A stretch of 64,000 bases of DNA. Source: CAWDZK01 sp963807005 (GTDB lineage Bacteria; Actinomycetota; Actinomycetes; JACCUZ01). Under the pieces are notes generated by a model. That model was not told the DNA's origin and searched no databases. It saw only the letters and a list, made by a program, of their open reading frames with translations. The position numbers were made by a program, and so were the translations under genes. Positions 7,924-16,225 of this stretch are shown one piece after another. Numbering within the stretch: position 1 is the first letter of the stretch; every line of letters starts with the position of its first letter. Location: positions 558,001 to 622,000 of the forward strand of contig CAWDZK010000006.1 of assembly GCA_963807005.1 (NCBI GenBank), read 5' to 3'.

Positions 7924-9081
7924 GTGAGCGCCACCCACCTCAGCGACGAGCTCGAGTCGCTGCGCAAGACCGTCGAGGAGTTCGCCCACGAGGTGGTCGC
8001 GCCGGCCATCGGCGAGCTCTACGAGCGCGAGGAGTTCCCGTACGAGATCGTCCGGCAGATGGGCGAGATGGGGCTCTTCGGGCTGCCGTTCCCCGAGGAG
8101 CACGGCGGCATGGGTGGCGACTACTTCGCGCTGTGCATCGTGCTGGAGGAGCTGGCCAGGGTCGACTCGTCGGTGGCGATCACGCTGGAGGCCGGCGTCT
8201 CGCTGGGCGCCATGCCGATCTACCGGTTCGGCACGCCCGAGCAGCAGGCCCAGTGGCTGCCCCAGCTGTGCTCCGGCGAGATGCTCGGCGCGTTCGGCCT
8301 GACCGAGCCGGGTGCCGGCTCGGACGCCGGCGGGACGACCACGACGGCCCGGCTGTCGGAGGACGGCTCCGAGTGGGTCATCAACGGCACCAAGGCCTTC
8401 ATCACCAACTCCGGCACCGACATCACCGGTCTGGTCACGGTCACCGCCGTCACCGGCACCAAGGACGACGGCAGCAAGGAGATCTCGGCGATCATCGTCC
8501 CCAGCGGCACGGCCGGGTTCACCGTGTCGAAGAAGTACTCCAAGGTGGGCTGGAACGCCTCCGACACCCGAGAGCTGTCCTTCGCCGACTGCCGGGTGCC
8601 GGTCGCCAACCTCCTCGGCGAGCGCGGCCGGGGCTACGCACAGTTCCTGTCCACCCTGGACGAGGGCCGGATCGCGATCGCCGCCCTCGGCGTCGGCCTG
8701 GCGCAGGGCTGCGTGGACGAGTCGGTGCGTTACGCCAAGGAGCGCCATGCGTTCGGGCGGCCGATCGGCTCCAACCAGGCCATCCAGTTCAAGATCGCCG
8801 ACATGGAGATGCGCGCGCACACGGCGCGGCTGGCCTACTACGACGCGGCGGACCGGATGCTGCGCGGCGAGCCGTTCAAGAAGCAGGCCGCGATCGCGAA
8901 GCTGTACTCGTCGGAGATCGCGGTGACCAACGCGCGGGAGGCCACCCAGGTGCACGGCGGCTACGGCTTCATGAACGAGTTCCCGGTGGCCCGGATGTGG
9001 CGGGACTCGAAGATCCTCGAGATCGGCGAGGGCACCTCCGAGGTCCAGCGGATGCTCATCGCCCGCGAGCTGGGCCTCTAG
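7924..9081 (+). CDS. Acyl-CoA dehydrogenase
   Basis: 385 residues, full length for a soluble FAD-dependent acyl-CoA dehydrogenase, which introduces the 2,3-double bond in acyl-CoA with electron transfer to ETF. Family signatures are FGLTEPGAGSDAG, INGTKAFITNSG, YAKERHAFGRPIG and QVHGGYGFMNEFPV. The expected catalytic base is E369 in IGEGTSEVQ. GTG at 7924 follows AGGAG (7913-7917); the open frame upstream to 7321 has no family similarity. A second paralog lies at 15051. Chain-length specificity cannot be read from the sequence. Confidence 0.93.
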   Translation: MSATHLSDELESLRKTVEEFAHEVVAPAIGELYEREEFPYEIVRQMGEMGLFGLPFPEEHGGMGGDYFALCIVLEELARVDSSVAITLEAGVSLGAMPIYRFGTPEQQAQWLPQLCSGEMLGAFGLTEPGAGSDAGGTTTTARLSEDGSEWVINGTKAFITNSGTDITGLVTVTAVTGTKDDGSKEISAIIVPSGTAGFTVSKKYSKVGWNASDTRELSFADCRVPVANLLGERGRGYAQFLSTLDEGRIAIAALGVGLAQGCVDESVRYAKERHAFGRPIGSNQAIQFKIADMEMRAHTARLAYYDAADRMLRGEPFKKQAAIAKLYSSEIAVTNAREATQVHGGYGFMNEFPVARMWRDSKILEIGEGTSEVQRMLIARELGL

Positions 9082-9112
9082 CCGCCGTCGACCCGGAGCG
9101 ACCACTGACCCT

Positions 9113-9171
9113 TCGACTGGCGGAAGTCTTCACTCTCGGCCGCGGAAAAGCTGAGGACTTCCGCCAGTCGA
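9113..9171. repeat. Perfect 16-base inverted repeat with 27-base loop
   Basis: Arms TCGACTGGCGGAAGTC (9113-9128) and its exact reverse complement (9156-9171) flank a 27-base spacer in the gap between the acyl-CoA dehydrogenase stop and purK. There is no U-run, so a classical terminator is unlikely; it may be a transcript-stabilising hairpin, a dispersed REP-like element or a protein site. Function unassigned. Confidence 0.7.
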
Positions 9172-9208
9172 CGGGGAGGCTGGGGGCGGGTGGGTAGGGT
9201 CGCGCCTC

Positions 9209-10345
9209 GTGGGTGACGGGTTCCCGGTGGTGGGCGTCGTGGGCGGCGGGCAGCTCGCCCGGATGATGGCGGCGCCGGCGATCGGGCTGGGCATCGAGCT
9301 GCGGGTGCTCGCCCGCGACCGCCGGGACAGCGCGGCCCAGGTGGTGCCCGGCACGTCGGTGGGGGCCGAGGACGACCTCGACACGCTGCGCGCGTTCGCC
9401 GCCGGCTGCGACGTCCTGACCTTCGACCACGAGCACGTCCCCACCGCGCACCTGCGGACGCTGCAGGCGGAGGGCGTCGTCGTCCGGCCCGGGCCGGACG
9501 CGTTGGAGCACGCGCAGGACAAGCTCGTCATGCGCCGCCGGCTCACCGCGCTCGGGGTCCCGTGCCCCCGCTGGGCCCAGGTCGGCAGCGCCGCTGAGCT
9601 GCAGGCGTTCGGTGACGAGGTGGGCTGGCCGGTCGTGCTCAAGACCGCGCGGGGCGGGTACGACGGCAAGGGGGTCCGCCTGGTCGACGACGGCGGCGCG
9701 GCCGCCGACTGGCTGGCCGGCAGCGTGCCGCTGCTGGCGGAGGAGCGGGTCGGCTTCACCCGCGAGCTGGCGGTGCTGGTGGCGCGCAGCCCGCACGGCC
9801 AGGCCTCGGTGTGGCCGGTGGTCGAGACGGTCCAGGTCGACGGCGTATGCCGTGAGGTCGTGGCGCCGGCACCGGTGAGCGAGGAGCACGCGCTGGCCGC
9901 GCAGCAGGCCGGGCTCCGGATCGCCGAGGGCCTCGACGTCACCGGCGTGATGGCGGTCGAGATGTTCGACACCGACCGGGGGGTGCTGGTCAACGAGCTG
10001 GCGATGCGACCCCACAACAGCGGCCACTGGACCATCGAGGGCTCCCGGACCAGCCAGTTCGAGCAGCACCTGCGCGCGGTGCTCGACCTCCCGCTGGGTG
10101 ACACCTCGGCGACCGCCCCGCACGTGGTGATGGCCAACGTCCTGGGCGGCGACATCGACGACATGTACGCGGGCTACCTGCACTGTCTCGCGCACGACCG
10201 TGGCGTCCGGATCCACATGTACGGCAAGCAGGTACGCCCAGGGCGAAAGGTGGGTCACGTGACGGCCCTCGGCGTGGATGCTGTGGACGTCCGCGACCGC
10301 GCCCGGCACGCCGCGGCCTTCCTGCGAGGAGACATCGATGGCTAG
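9209..10345 (+). CDS. purK: N5-carboxyaminoimidazole ribonucleotide synthase
   Basis: 378 residues, ATP-grasp fold. PurK uses ATP and bicarbonate to convert AIR to N5-CAIR in purine synthesis. Visible are the N-terminal GVVGGGQLARMM, the ATP-binding stretch VVLKTARGGYDGKGV and the late motif ELAMRPHNSGHWTIEG, characteristic of PurK. The start is GTG at 9209. purE follows with an 8-base overlap, so the two enzymes of the N5-CAIR route are co-translated, probably substrate-coupled. The upstream gap holds a strong inverted repeat. Confidence 0.97.
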   Translation: MGDGFPVVGVVGGGQLARMMAAPAIGLGIELRVLARDRRDSAAQVVPGTSVGAEDDLDTLRAFAAGCDVLTFDHEHVPTAHLRTLQAEGVVVRPGPDALEHAQDKLVMRRRLTALGVPCPRWAQVGSAAELQAFGDEVGWPVVLKTARGGYDGKGVRLVDDGGAAADWLAGSVPLLAEERVGFTRELAVLVARSPHGQASVWPVVETVQVDGVCREVVAPAPVSEEHALAAQQAGLRIAEGLDVTGVMAVEMFDTDRGVLVNELAMRPHNSGHWTIEGSRTSQFEQHLRAVLDLPLGDTSATAPHVVMANVLGGDIDDMYAGYLHCLAHDRGVRIHMYGKQVRPGRKVGHVTALGVDAVDVRDRARHAAAFLRGDIDG

Positions 10346-10865
10346 CAACGTCCCGCTCGTCGGCATCGTCATGGGCAGCGACTCGGACTGGCCGGTCATG
10401 GAGGACGCCGCGACCGCGCTGCGCGAGTTCGGCGTCCCCTACGAGGTCGACGTCGTCTCGGCCCACCGGATGCCCCGCGAGATGGTGCAGTACGGCGAGC
10501 AGGCAGCCGGCCGCGACCTGAAGGTCATCGTGGCCGGCGCGGGGGGAGCCGCCCACCTGCCGGGGATGCTCGCCAGCGTCACGCCGCTGCCGGTGATCGG
10601 GGTTCCCGTCCCGCTCGCGTACCTGGACGGCATGGACTCGCTGCTGTCGATGGTCCAGATGCCGTCCGGGGTCCCGGTGGCGACCGTCGCCGTCGGGGGC
10701 GCCCGCAACGCCGGCCTGCTGGCGGTGCGCATCCTTGCCGCGTCGGACCGGTCGCTGCAGGAGAAGATGCTCGCCTTCCAGGAGGACCTGCGCCAGAAGG
10801 CGATCGCGAAGGGCGGTCCGATGCGGCGCCGCAGCTCGGGCGAGAACGTCGGCTTCGGCGCCTAG
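10338..10865 (+). CDS. purE: N5-carboxyaminoimidazole ribonucleotide mutase
   Basis: 175 residues, class I PurE, which moves the carboxyl group of N5-CAIR to give CAIR. The signatures GSDSDWPVM, SAHRMP (with the catalytic His) and GAGGAAHLPGM are all present. ATG at 10338 lies inside the last codons of purK and is preceded by AGGAG at 10326-10330; an in-frame ATG at 10278 lacks family similarity. A short basic C-terminal extension (MRRRSSGEN) follows the core. Confidence 0.97.
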   Translation: MASNVPLVGIVMGSDSDWPVMEDAATALREFGVPYEVDVVSAHRMPREMVQYGEQAAGRDLKVIVAGAGGAAHLPGMLASVTPLPVIGVPVPLAYLDGMDSLLSMVQMPSGVPVATVAVGGARNAGLLAVRILAASDRSLQEKMLAFQEDLRQKAIAKGGPMRRRSSGENVGFGA

Positions 10866-10874
10866 GACCGGGGC

Positions 10875-11420
10875 ATGCCGACGTACGTCGCGCTGCTCCG
10901 CGGCATCAACCTCGGCGCCCGCAACCGGGTGGCGATGGCCGACCTGCGGTCGGTGCTGGCCGGGCTGGGCTACGGCGATGTCCGCACCCACCTGCAGAGC
11001 GGCAACGCGGTGTTCACCGCACCGGACCGTGGCCCAGGTCCGGTCGCGGCGGCGCTGCACGCGGCTCTCGACGACCGCTACGAGTTCGACGTCCCGGTGA
11101 TCGTCCGGACGGCGGCCCAGGTGCGGACGGTCGCCACAGCGGACCCGCACGGCGACGTGGCCGACGACCCGGCCCGCTACCTGGTCCAGTTCGCCGACGG
11201 GCCGATCCCGAAGCGCGCGTTCGACGACCTCGACCGCGCGGGCTACGAGCCCGAGCGGCTCGCGGTCCGCGGTAGCGAGGCCTACCTCTGGCTGCCCGGC
11301 GGGCTGCACAGGAGCCGGCTGGCGCCGGCGGTGGAGCGACGGCTCACGGGCCTGACGGTGACGGTGCGCAACTGGCGCACGGTCCTCGCGCTGGCAGAGC
11401 TGACCGGTCAGCCGTCGTAG
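10875..11420 (+). CDS. DUF1697-family protein
   Basis: 181 residues. The N-terminal YVALLRGINLGARNRVAM and THLQSGNAVF are the hallmark of DUF1697, a family of unknown biochemical function. ATG lies nine bases after the purE stop, so it is probably transcribed with purKE. Its 3' end overlaps the convergent XRE regulator by 13 bases. No enzymatic role can be inferred. Confidence 0.85.
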   Translation: MPTYVALLRGINLGARNRVAMADLRSVLAGLGYGDVRTHLQSGNAVFTAPDRGPGPVAAALHAALDDRYEFDVPVIVRTAAQVRTVATADPHGDVADDPARYLVQFADGPIPKRAFDDLDRAGYEPERLAVRGSEAYLWLPGGLHRSRLAPAVERRLTGLTVTVRNWRTVLALAELTGQPS

Positions 11421-11629
11421 CGCAGCAGGTCACCGGGCTGGCAGCCCAGCTCCCGGCAGATCGCCGACAACGTCGAGAACCGGACGGCCTTGGCCCGGTC
11501 GTTCTTCAGCACCGACAGGTTGACGATGGTCACCCCGACCCGCTCGGCCAGCTCGGTCAGGGTCAAGCCGCGCTCGGCCAGCACGTCGTCGAGGTGGACC
11601 GAGATCAGGTGGTCGTCCTCGGAGGGCAT
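11408..11629 (-). CDS. Small XRE-family helix-turn-helix regulator (partner of DUF2975 proteins)
   Basis: 73 residues: nearly the whole protein is a helix-turn-helix (LTLTELAERVGVTIVNLSVL, then KNDRAKAVRFSTLSAICREL), ending CQPGDLLRY. This is the YozG/Cro-C1 type that normally sits directly after a DUF2975 membrane protein. Its ATG (11627-11629) overlaps the stop of that upstream frame (TGATG), the usual coupling. Here the DUF2975 partner is broken, leaving the regulator intact but perhaps poorly translated. A tandem palindromic site upstream (12314-12344) is a plausible autoregulatory target. Confidence 0.85.
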   Translation of the reverse strand: MPSEDDHLISVHLDDVLAERGLTLTELAERVGVTIVNLSVLKNDRAKAVRFSTLSAICRELGCQPGDLLRYDG

Positions 11630-12288
11630 CAGACCAGCCCGTCGAGGTCCTCGCGCAGCGCGACGCCGCGGCGGAAGACCTCGCCCACCGAGGCGACGAC
11701 CAGGCCGACCGCGACCCAGAGGAACGAGATGCTGAACTCGTTCGTCCGCAGCAGGGGGTCGGCGGCGGTCGCGGAGCAGCAGGGCCTTGTGCGTCATCTG
11801 CGTGACGACGGGGGCGCAGCGTGCCGCCGACTGCGAGGACGGCTCCGATGGCCGGACACCCGTCGCGCGTTGGCGGCGGTGAACGGCTCACCTCGTCGCA
11901 GCGAGCGCGCGACGAGCAGGAGGAGGACCAGGACGACGAGCGCCGTGCCGGCCACGAGCACCGGGCCGACGGGTACTGCAGCCGCTGACCGGCGCTCGGC
12001 CCCCAGAACGTGACGTGGACCGGTGCGGCGCCGGACAGCTCGACCTGGCGCGGGTCACCGGGGTCCAGGTCGTCGGGCGGGCAGGCTCGGCGCTCCCGGT
12101 ACGGCCACGGGATCGGTCAGGTCGGCGCTGACCTGCATGACCGCACGGTCCTCGCCGAAGGGGCGCAGGCCGCTTCGCCGCCGTGCGTCGATCAGCGGCG
12201 CGGCGACCCCGAAGAGCCGCGACCAGGACGATCCCGAGCCGCCAGGAGCAGCTCCAGCGCCCGCGAGTCTCGTCGTGCTCCACCGCAT
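11629..12288 (-). pseudogene. Degenerate DUF2975 membrane protein gene
   Basis: Reading the minus strand from ATG at 12288 (preceded by GGGGAGA), recognisable DUF2975 pieces appear in order but in different frames: LFGVAAPLIDA and RAVMQVSADLTDPVAVPG, then PRQVELSGAAPVHVTFWGP, then a membrane helix with VARSLRRGEPFTAANARRV, then IGAVLAVGGTL, QMTHKALLLRD, and finally LRTNEFSISFLWVAVGL to LREDLDGLV and the stop. At least four frame changes and an internal TGA are needed, so this is a decayed gene rather than one sequencing slip. The pieces match the two halves of a DUF2975 protein that normally works with the adjacent XRE regulator. Confidence 0.75.
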
Positions 12289-13272
12289 CGCTGTCTCCCC
12301 TGCTTCGTTGTCGTATCGACAGACGATAACATCGAGGAACGATAAGTCGACGTCGACGCGTCGAACGCGGGCGTCGGTCAGAGGTCGAGCGCCGGACATC
12401 TCCTGGCGGTCCTCGGCGCCGTACGCCGCCCAGTGCCAGAGGCCGGCGCCGGTGACGCGTGCCTCGTTGCAGGCCGCGACGAACGCTCGCGTCTCGCGGC
12501 GTCCCAGCGCGCCCGCGCTGCCGCCGATGACGTGCAGCGAGACCGCTGGACCCAGCGCGTCGCGCAGGAACGCGATGTTCCCCATCGTGTAGTCGTACGT
12601 CGCCGCCGCGCCGCTCACCCGGTAGCTCGAGTAGCTCATCGGCAGCACCACGTCGTAGAACCGGCCCACCGAGGCCCAGGGGAAGTCCGGCCAGAACTTC
12701 GGCGCCAGGCTCATGCCGATCGGCGACGGCACGATCGCCCCGAGCCGGTAGCCCGGCGGAACGGACTCGCGGATCCGCCGGCTCAACCGCCGCAGGTTGC
12801 GGTCCCGCCGGTCGCCCGCGGGAGTTGTGGCGGACGGCTCGATGTCGAGGGCGAACGCGTCGAACCGCTGACCGGACCCGGTGCGGAAGTCGATCGCGGC
12901 CATCGCGCGGCGGTGCTCGCGTCCGACCCGCCGCAACGGCGGGAGGTACCACGCGACCACCCGCATCCCGCGCGCGTGCGCGGCGACCAGGAACCTGGCG
13001 ACCTTGCGCGGCCGGTACACGTCACTGCTCACCGGCGACGCGGAGCTCGCGGTCTGCAGGAACAGTGTGTGGACGCCGGCGGCGTGCATGCGGCGGACCT
13101 GGGCGACCGGGTGGTCCCACACGGCGTTCCCGGAGAAGATCGACACCCACGTCCCGGACCCGGCGAACGGCCGTCCTGCACCGGCGGCGGCCGGCGACGC
13201 CGGCACCGCCGCCGTGACGAGCACTGCGGCCAGGCCGGCCACCACCAGCGTGCGGGCGGCCCGACCGCTCAT
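12055..13272 (-). CDS. Secreted TIM-barrel glycosidase-like protein with read-through C-terminus
   Basis: The 405-codon frame starts with a signal peptide (RTLVVAGLAAVLVTAAVPAS and an ASPAAAG cleavage region) and continues with SGTWVSIFSGNAVWDHPV, VAWYLPPL, FDAFALDIEPS and VVLPMSYSSY. The alternating strand motifs suggest a (beta/alpha)8 glycoside-hydrolase-like fold, but the family and substrate are unknown. ATG at 13272 overlaps the previous gene's stop (ATGA). The recognisable domain ends near residue 300 (about 12370). The last roughly 110 codons run through a promoter-like region (12300-12350) and into the DUF2975 pseudogene, so the original stop seems to have been lost. The mature protein may therefore carry a junk tail. 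Confidence 0.7.
   Translation of the reverse strand: MSGRAARTLVVAGLAAVLVTAAVPASPAAAGAGRPFAGSGTWVSIFSGNAVWDHPVAQVRRMHAAGVHTLFLQTASSASPVSSDVYRPRKVARFLVAAHARGMRVVAWYLPPLRRVGREHRRAMAAIDFRTGSGQRFDAFALDIEPSATTPAGDRRDRNLRRLSRRIRESVPPGYRLGAIVPSPIGMSLAPKFWPDFPWASVGRFYDVVLPMSYSSYRVSGAAATYDYTMGNIAFLRDALGPAVSLHVIGGSAGALGRRETRAFVAACNEARVTGAGLWHWAAYGAEDRQEMSGARPLTDARVRRVDVDLSFLDVIVCRYDNEAGETAMRWSTTRLAGAGAAPGGSGSSWSRLFGVAAPLIDARRRSGLRPFGEDRAVMQVSADLTDPVAVPGAPSLPARRPGPR
12314..12344 (-). promoter_or_regulatory. Tandem palindromic operator-like sites before the DUF2975-XRE unit
   Basis: On the minus strand two 15-base blocks, TATCGTTCCTCGATG and TATCGTCTGTCGATA, sit one base apart, 26 bases before the DUF2975 start. 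Each is a TATCG...CGATA dyad (the first imperfect at its end), in a locally AT-richer stretch. This looks like an operator/promoter for the regulator pair; XRE autoregulation is inference. Confidence 0.55.
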
Positions 13273-13661
13273 CGTCCCCACTCGATGACCGGGCAGCGGT
13301 CCATCACCATGAGCAGGCCCGCGTCGCGGACCCGCTGGGCGGCCTGCTCGTCGATGACGCCGAGCTGGAACCAGACCGCCTTCGCCCCCACCGCGACGGC
13401 CTGGTCGGCGATGTCGCCCGCCCGCGCGCTGTTGACGAACACATCGACGACGTCGACCGGGTGCGGCACGTCCGTCAGCCGCGCGTACGCCGGCTCGCCG
13501 AAGACGTCCTCGGGCTGCCGGTGCACGGGCACGATGCGCCTGCCCTGCTCCTGCAGGAAGCGCGCGACGCCGTACGCCGCCCGGGCCGGGTTCTGGCGGA
13601 GGCCGACCACCGCCCACGTCTCGAGGTCGAGGACCTCCCGCACGGTGGCGCCGTCGTTCAC
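13269..13661 (-). CDS. CoA-binding domain protein (YccU-like)
   Basis: 130 residues forming a Rossmann CoA-binding domain like that of succinyl-CoA synthetase alpha and the YccU family: TWAVVGLRQNPARAAYGVAR, then RRIVPVHRQ, VDVVDVFVNSARAGDIADQA and AKAVWFQLGV. The role of the family is unclear. GTG at 13661 overlaps the upstream UDP-glucose dehydrogenase stop, and its own stop overlaps the next start; the three genes form one tight operon. Confidence 0.85.
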   Translation of the reverse strand: MNDGATVREVLDLETWAVVGLRQNPARAAYGVARFLQEQGRRIVPVHRQPEDVFGEPAYARLTDVPHPVDVVDVFVNSARAGDIADQAVAVGAKAVWFQLGVIDEQAAQRVRDAGLLMVMDRCPVIEWGR

Positions 13662-14974
13662 GGGCGGCCGAGGGAGCCGTAGGTCCAGCCGGCCTCCCGC
13701 CAGCGCTGGGCGTCGAGCGCGTTTCGGCCGTCGATGACGACCTTCTCGCGGACAACGGCGGCGAGCACGGCGGGGTCCATCTCGCGGAACTCCTGCCACT
13801 CGGTGAGGTGCAGGACCAGGTCGGCACCTTCGCAGGCCTCGCTCGCCGAGTCGGCGTAGGACAGCGTCGGGAACAGCGCCTTGGCGTTGTCGTTGCCGCG
13901 CGGGTCGTAGACCGTCACCTGGGCGCCCTGCAGCTGGATCTGGCCGGCCACGTTGAGGGCGGGGGAGTCGCGCACGTCGTCGCTGTTGGGCTTGAAGGAC
14001 GCGCCCAGTACGCCGACCCGCTTGCCGAGGAGGCTGCCGCCGCAGGCGTCCCGGGCCCGGTCGACCACATGCGCCCGGCGGCGCATGTTGATCGCGTCGA
14101 CCTCGCGCAGGAACGACAGGGCCTGGTCGACGCCGAGCTCGCCCGCCCGGGCCATGAACGCCCGGATGTCCTTCGGCAGGCAGCCGCCGCCGAAGCCGAG
14201 GCCGGCGTTGAGGAACTTGCGCCCGATCCGCTCGTCGTGGCCGATCGCGTCGGCGAGCATCGTCACGTCGGCGCCGGTGGCCTCGCACAGCTCGGCCATC
14301 GCGTTGATGAACGAGATCTTGGTGGCGAGGAACGCGTTGGCCGAGACCTTGACCAGCTCGGCGGTGGCGAAGTCGGTGACGAGGAACGGCGTGCCCGTGT
14401 CAAGCATGCTCGCGTACACCTCGCGCAGCACCTCCTCCGCCCGGGGCGAGGTGGTGCCCACCACGATGCGGTCCGGGTGCAGGGTGTCCTCGACGGCGAA
14501 CCCCTCGCGGAGGAACTCCGGGTTCCAGGCCAGCTCGACGGCCTCCCCGGCCGGGGCCAGGGCTGCCAGCCGCTGCTGAAGCCGGGCCGCGGTGCCGACC
14601 GGCACGGTCGACTTGCCGACCACCAGGGTGGGGCGGTCCAGGTGCGGGGCAAGGCCGTCGACCACGCCGTCGACGTAGCGCAGGTCGGCGGCGTACTCAC
14701 CCTTGCGCTGCGGCGTGCCCACGCAGAGGAAGTGCACATCCGCGGCGGCTGCCTCCGCGTACGACGTCGTGAAGCGCAGCCGGCCGCTCTCGACACCCTT
14801 GCGCAGCAGCGGTTCGAGGTCCGGCTCGAACATCGGTGCCCGGCCCTCGCTGAGCGCGGCCACCTTCGCTTCGTCGACGTCCATGCCGACCACGTCGAAC
14901 CCGAGCTCGGCCATGGCGGCGGCGTGGGTGGCGCCGAGGTAGCCGGTCCCGAGAACGCTGAGGCGGAGAGTCAT
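13658..14974 (-). CDS. UDP-glucose 6-dehydrogenase
   Basis: 438 residues, matching bacterial Ugd/TuaD enzymes that oxidise UDP-glucose twice with NAD+ to UDP-glucuronate, a wall and capsule polysaccharide precursor. Visible are the N-terminal NAD site LSVLGTGYLGATHAAAMAEL, the central NPEFLREG and the active-site GFGGGCLPKD with catalytic thiol C265. The C-terminal UDP-binding domain includes LGASFKPNSDDVRDSP. It heads a three-gene operon with 4-base overlaps. UDP-glucuronate could feed glycosyltransferases in the envelope cluster far downstream. Confidence 0.95.
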   Translation of the reverse strand: MTLRLSVLGTGYLGATHAAAMAELGFDVVGMDVDEAKVAALSEGRAPMFEPDLEPLLRKGVESGRLRFTTSYAEAAAADVHFLCVGTPQRKGEYAADLRYVDGVVDGLAPHLDRPTLVVGKSTVPVGTAARLQQRLAALAPAGEAVELAWNPEFLREGFAVEDTLHPDRIVVGTTSPRAEEVLREVYASMLDTGTPFLVTDFATAELVKVSANAFLATKISFINAMAELCEATGADVTMLADAIGHDERIGRKFLNAGLGFGGGCLPKDIRAFMARAGELGVDQALSFLREVDAINMRRRAHVVDRARDACGGSLLGKRVGVLGASFKPNSDDVRDSPALNVAGQIQLQGAQVTVYDPRGNDNAKALFPTLSYADSASEACEGADLVLHLTEWQEFREMDPAVLAAVVREKVVIDGRNALDAQRWREAGWTYGSLGRP

Positions 14975-15050
14975 GCGGGCAAGGCTAGCGACGGCTCGGA
15001 CGCCCCCGCCCGGGCGTCTGGTGCGGGGACCGGCGCCGTACCCTGCCGGG

Positions 15051-16202
15051 GTGAGCGACTTCGACGTCTACCGCCTTTCCGACGAGCACGAGATGCTGCG
15101 CGAAGCCGTCCGGGCAGTGTGCGACGACAAGATCGCCCCGCTGGCCGCTGAGGTCGACGAGCGGGCCGAGTTCCCCCAGGAGTCCTACGACGCGCTGCGC
15201 AAGGCCGACTTCCACGCGGTGCACATCCCGGAGCAGTACGGCGGCGCCGGTGCCGACGCGCTGGCGACCTGCATCGTCATCGAGGAGGTGGCCCGGGCCT
15301 GCGCCTCGACCTCTCTGATCCCGGCGGTGAACAAGCTCGGGACCATGCCCTTGCTGCTGTCGGCGTCCGAGGAGCTGCTCAAGCGCTACCTGCCGGCAGT
15401 CGCGAGCGGCGAGGCGATGTTCTCCTACGCCCTGTCCGAGCCGGAGGCAGGCAGCGACGCGGTCGCGATGAAGACCACCGCGGTGCGCGACGGTGACCAC
15501 TACGTGCTCAACGGTGCCAAGCGCTGGATCACCAACGCCGGGGTGTCGGAGTACTACACCGTGATGGCGGTCACCGACCCCGAGGCCGGGGCGAACGGCA
15601 TCTCGGCCTTCGTCGTGGAGAAGAACGACGACGGCTTCACCTTCGGGGCACCGGAGAAGAAGCTCGGCATCAAGGGGTCACCCACCCGCGAGCTGTACTT
15701 CGACGGCTGCCGCATCCCGGCCGACAGGCTCGTCGGGGCCGAGGGCAGCGGCTTCAAGACGGCGCTGCGCACCCTGGACCACACCCGGGTGACGATCGCC
15801 GCTCAGGCAGTGGGCATCGCCGCAGGCGCGCTGGCCCACGCCACGCGGTACGCGAAGGAGCGCAAGCAGTTCGGCAAGTCGATCTCGGACTTCCAGGGCG
15901 TCCAGTTCATGCTCGCCGACATGGCGATGAAGCTCGAGGCTGCGCGACAGATGACCTACGTCGCGGCGGCGAAGTCCGAGCGCGGCGACGACGACCTGAC
16001 CTTCTTCGGCGCCGCTGCCAAGTGCTACGCCTCGGACGTCGCGATGGAGGTCACCACCGACGCTGTGCAGATCCTCGGCGGGTACGGCTACGTCAAGGAC
16101 TACCCGGTCGAGCGGATGATGCGCGACGCCAAGATCACCCAGATCTACGAGGGCACCAACCAGGTGCAGCGCCTCGTCATGGCACGACAGCTCCTGAAGT
16201 AG
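15051..16202 (+). CDS. Acyl-CoA dehydrogenase
   Basis: 383 residues, full length, with family signatures FSYALSEPEAGSDAVAM, LNGAKRWITNAG, YAKERKQFGKSI and QILGGYGYVKDYPV. Catalytic base E367 is in IYEGTNQVQ, the short/medium-chain arrangement. GTG at 15051 places the N-terminus correctly; the open frame upstream to 14973 lies across the UDP-glucose dehydrogenase start. It is a distant paralog of the enzyme at 7924. The partner ETF genes are not in the window. Confidence 0.93.
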   Translation: MSDFDVYRLSDEHEMLREAVRAVCDDKIAPLAAEVDERAEFPQESYDALRKADFHAVHIPEQYGGAGADALATCIVIEEVARACASTSLIPAVNKLGTMPLLLSASEELLKRYLPAVASGEAMFSYALSEPEAGSDAVAMKTTAVRDGDHYVLNGAKRWITNAGVSEYYTVMAVTDPEAGANGISAFVVEKNDDGFTFGAPEKKLGIKGSPTRELYFDGCRIPADRLVGAEGSGFKTALRTLDHTRVTIAAQAVGIAAGALAHATRYAKERKQFGKSISDFQGVQFMLADMAMKLEAARQMTYVAAAKSERGDDDLTFFGAAAKCYASDVAMEVTTDAVQILGGYGYVKDYPVERMMRDAKITQIYEGTNQVQRLVMARQLLK

Positions 16203-16225
16203 CCGCCGCGGACGTCAGCCGGCCG

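Noticed and set aside
9056..11309. Long minus-strand ORFs opposite purK, purE and the DUF1697 gene
   Set aside because: The plus-strand genes are clear family members; the antisense frames have biased composition and no recognisable motifs.
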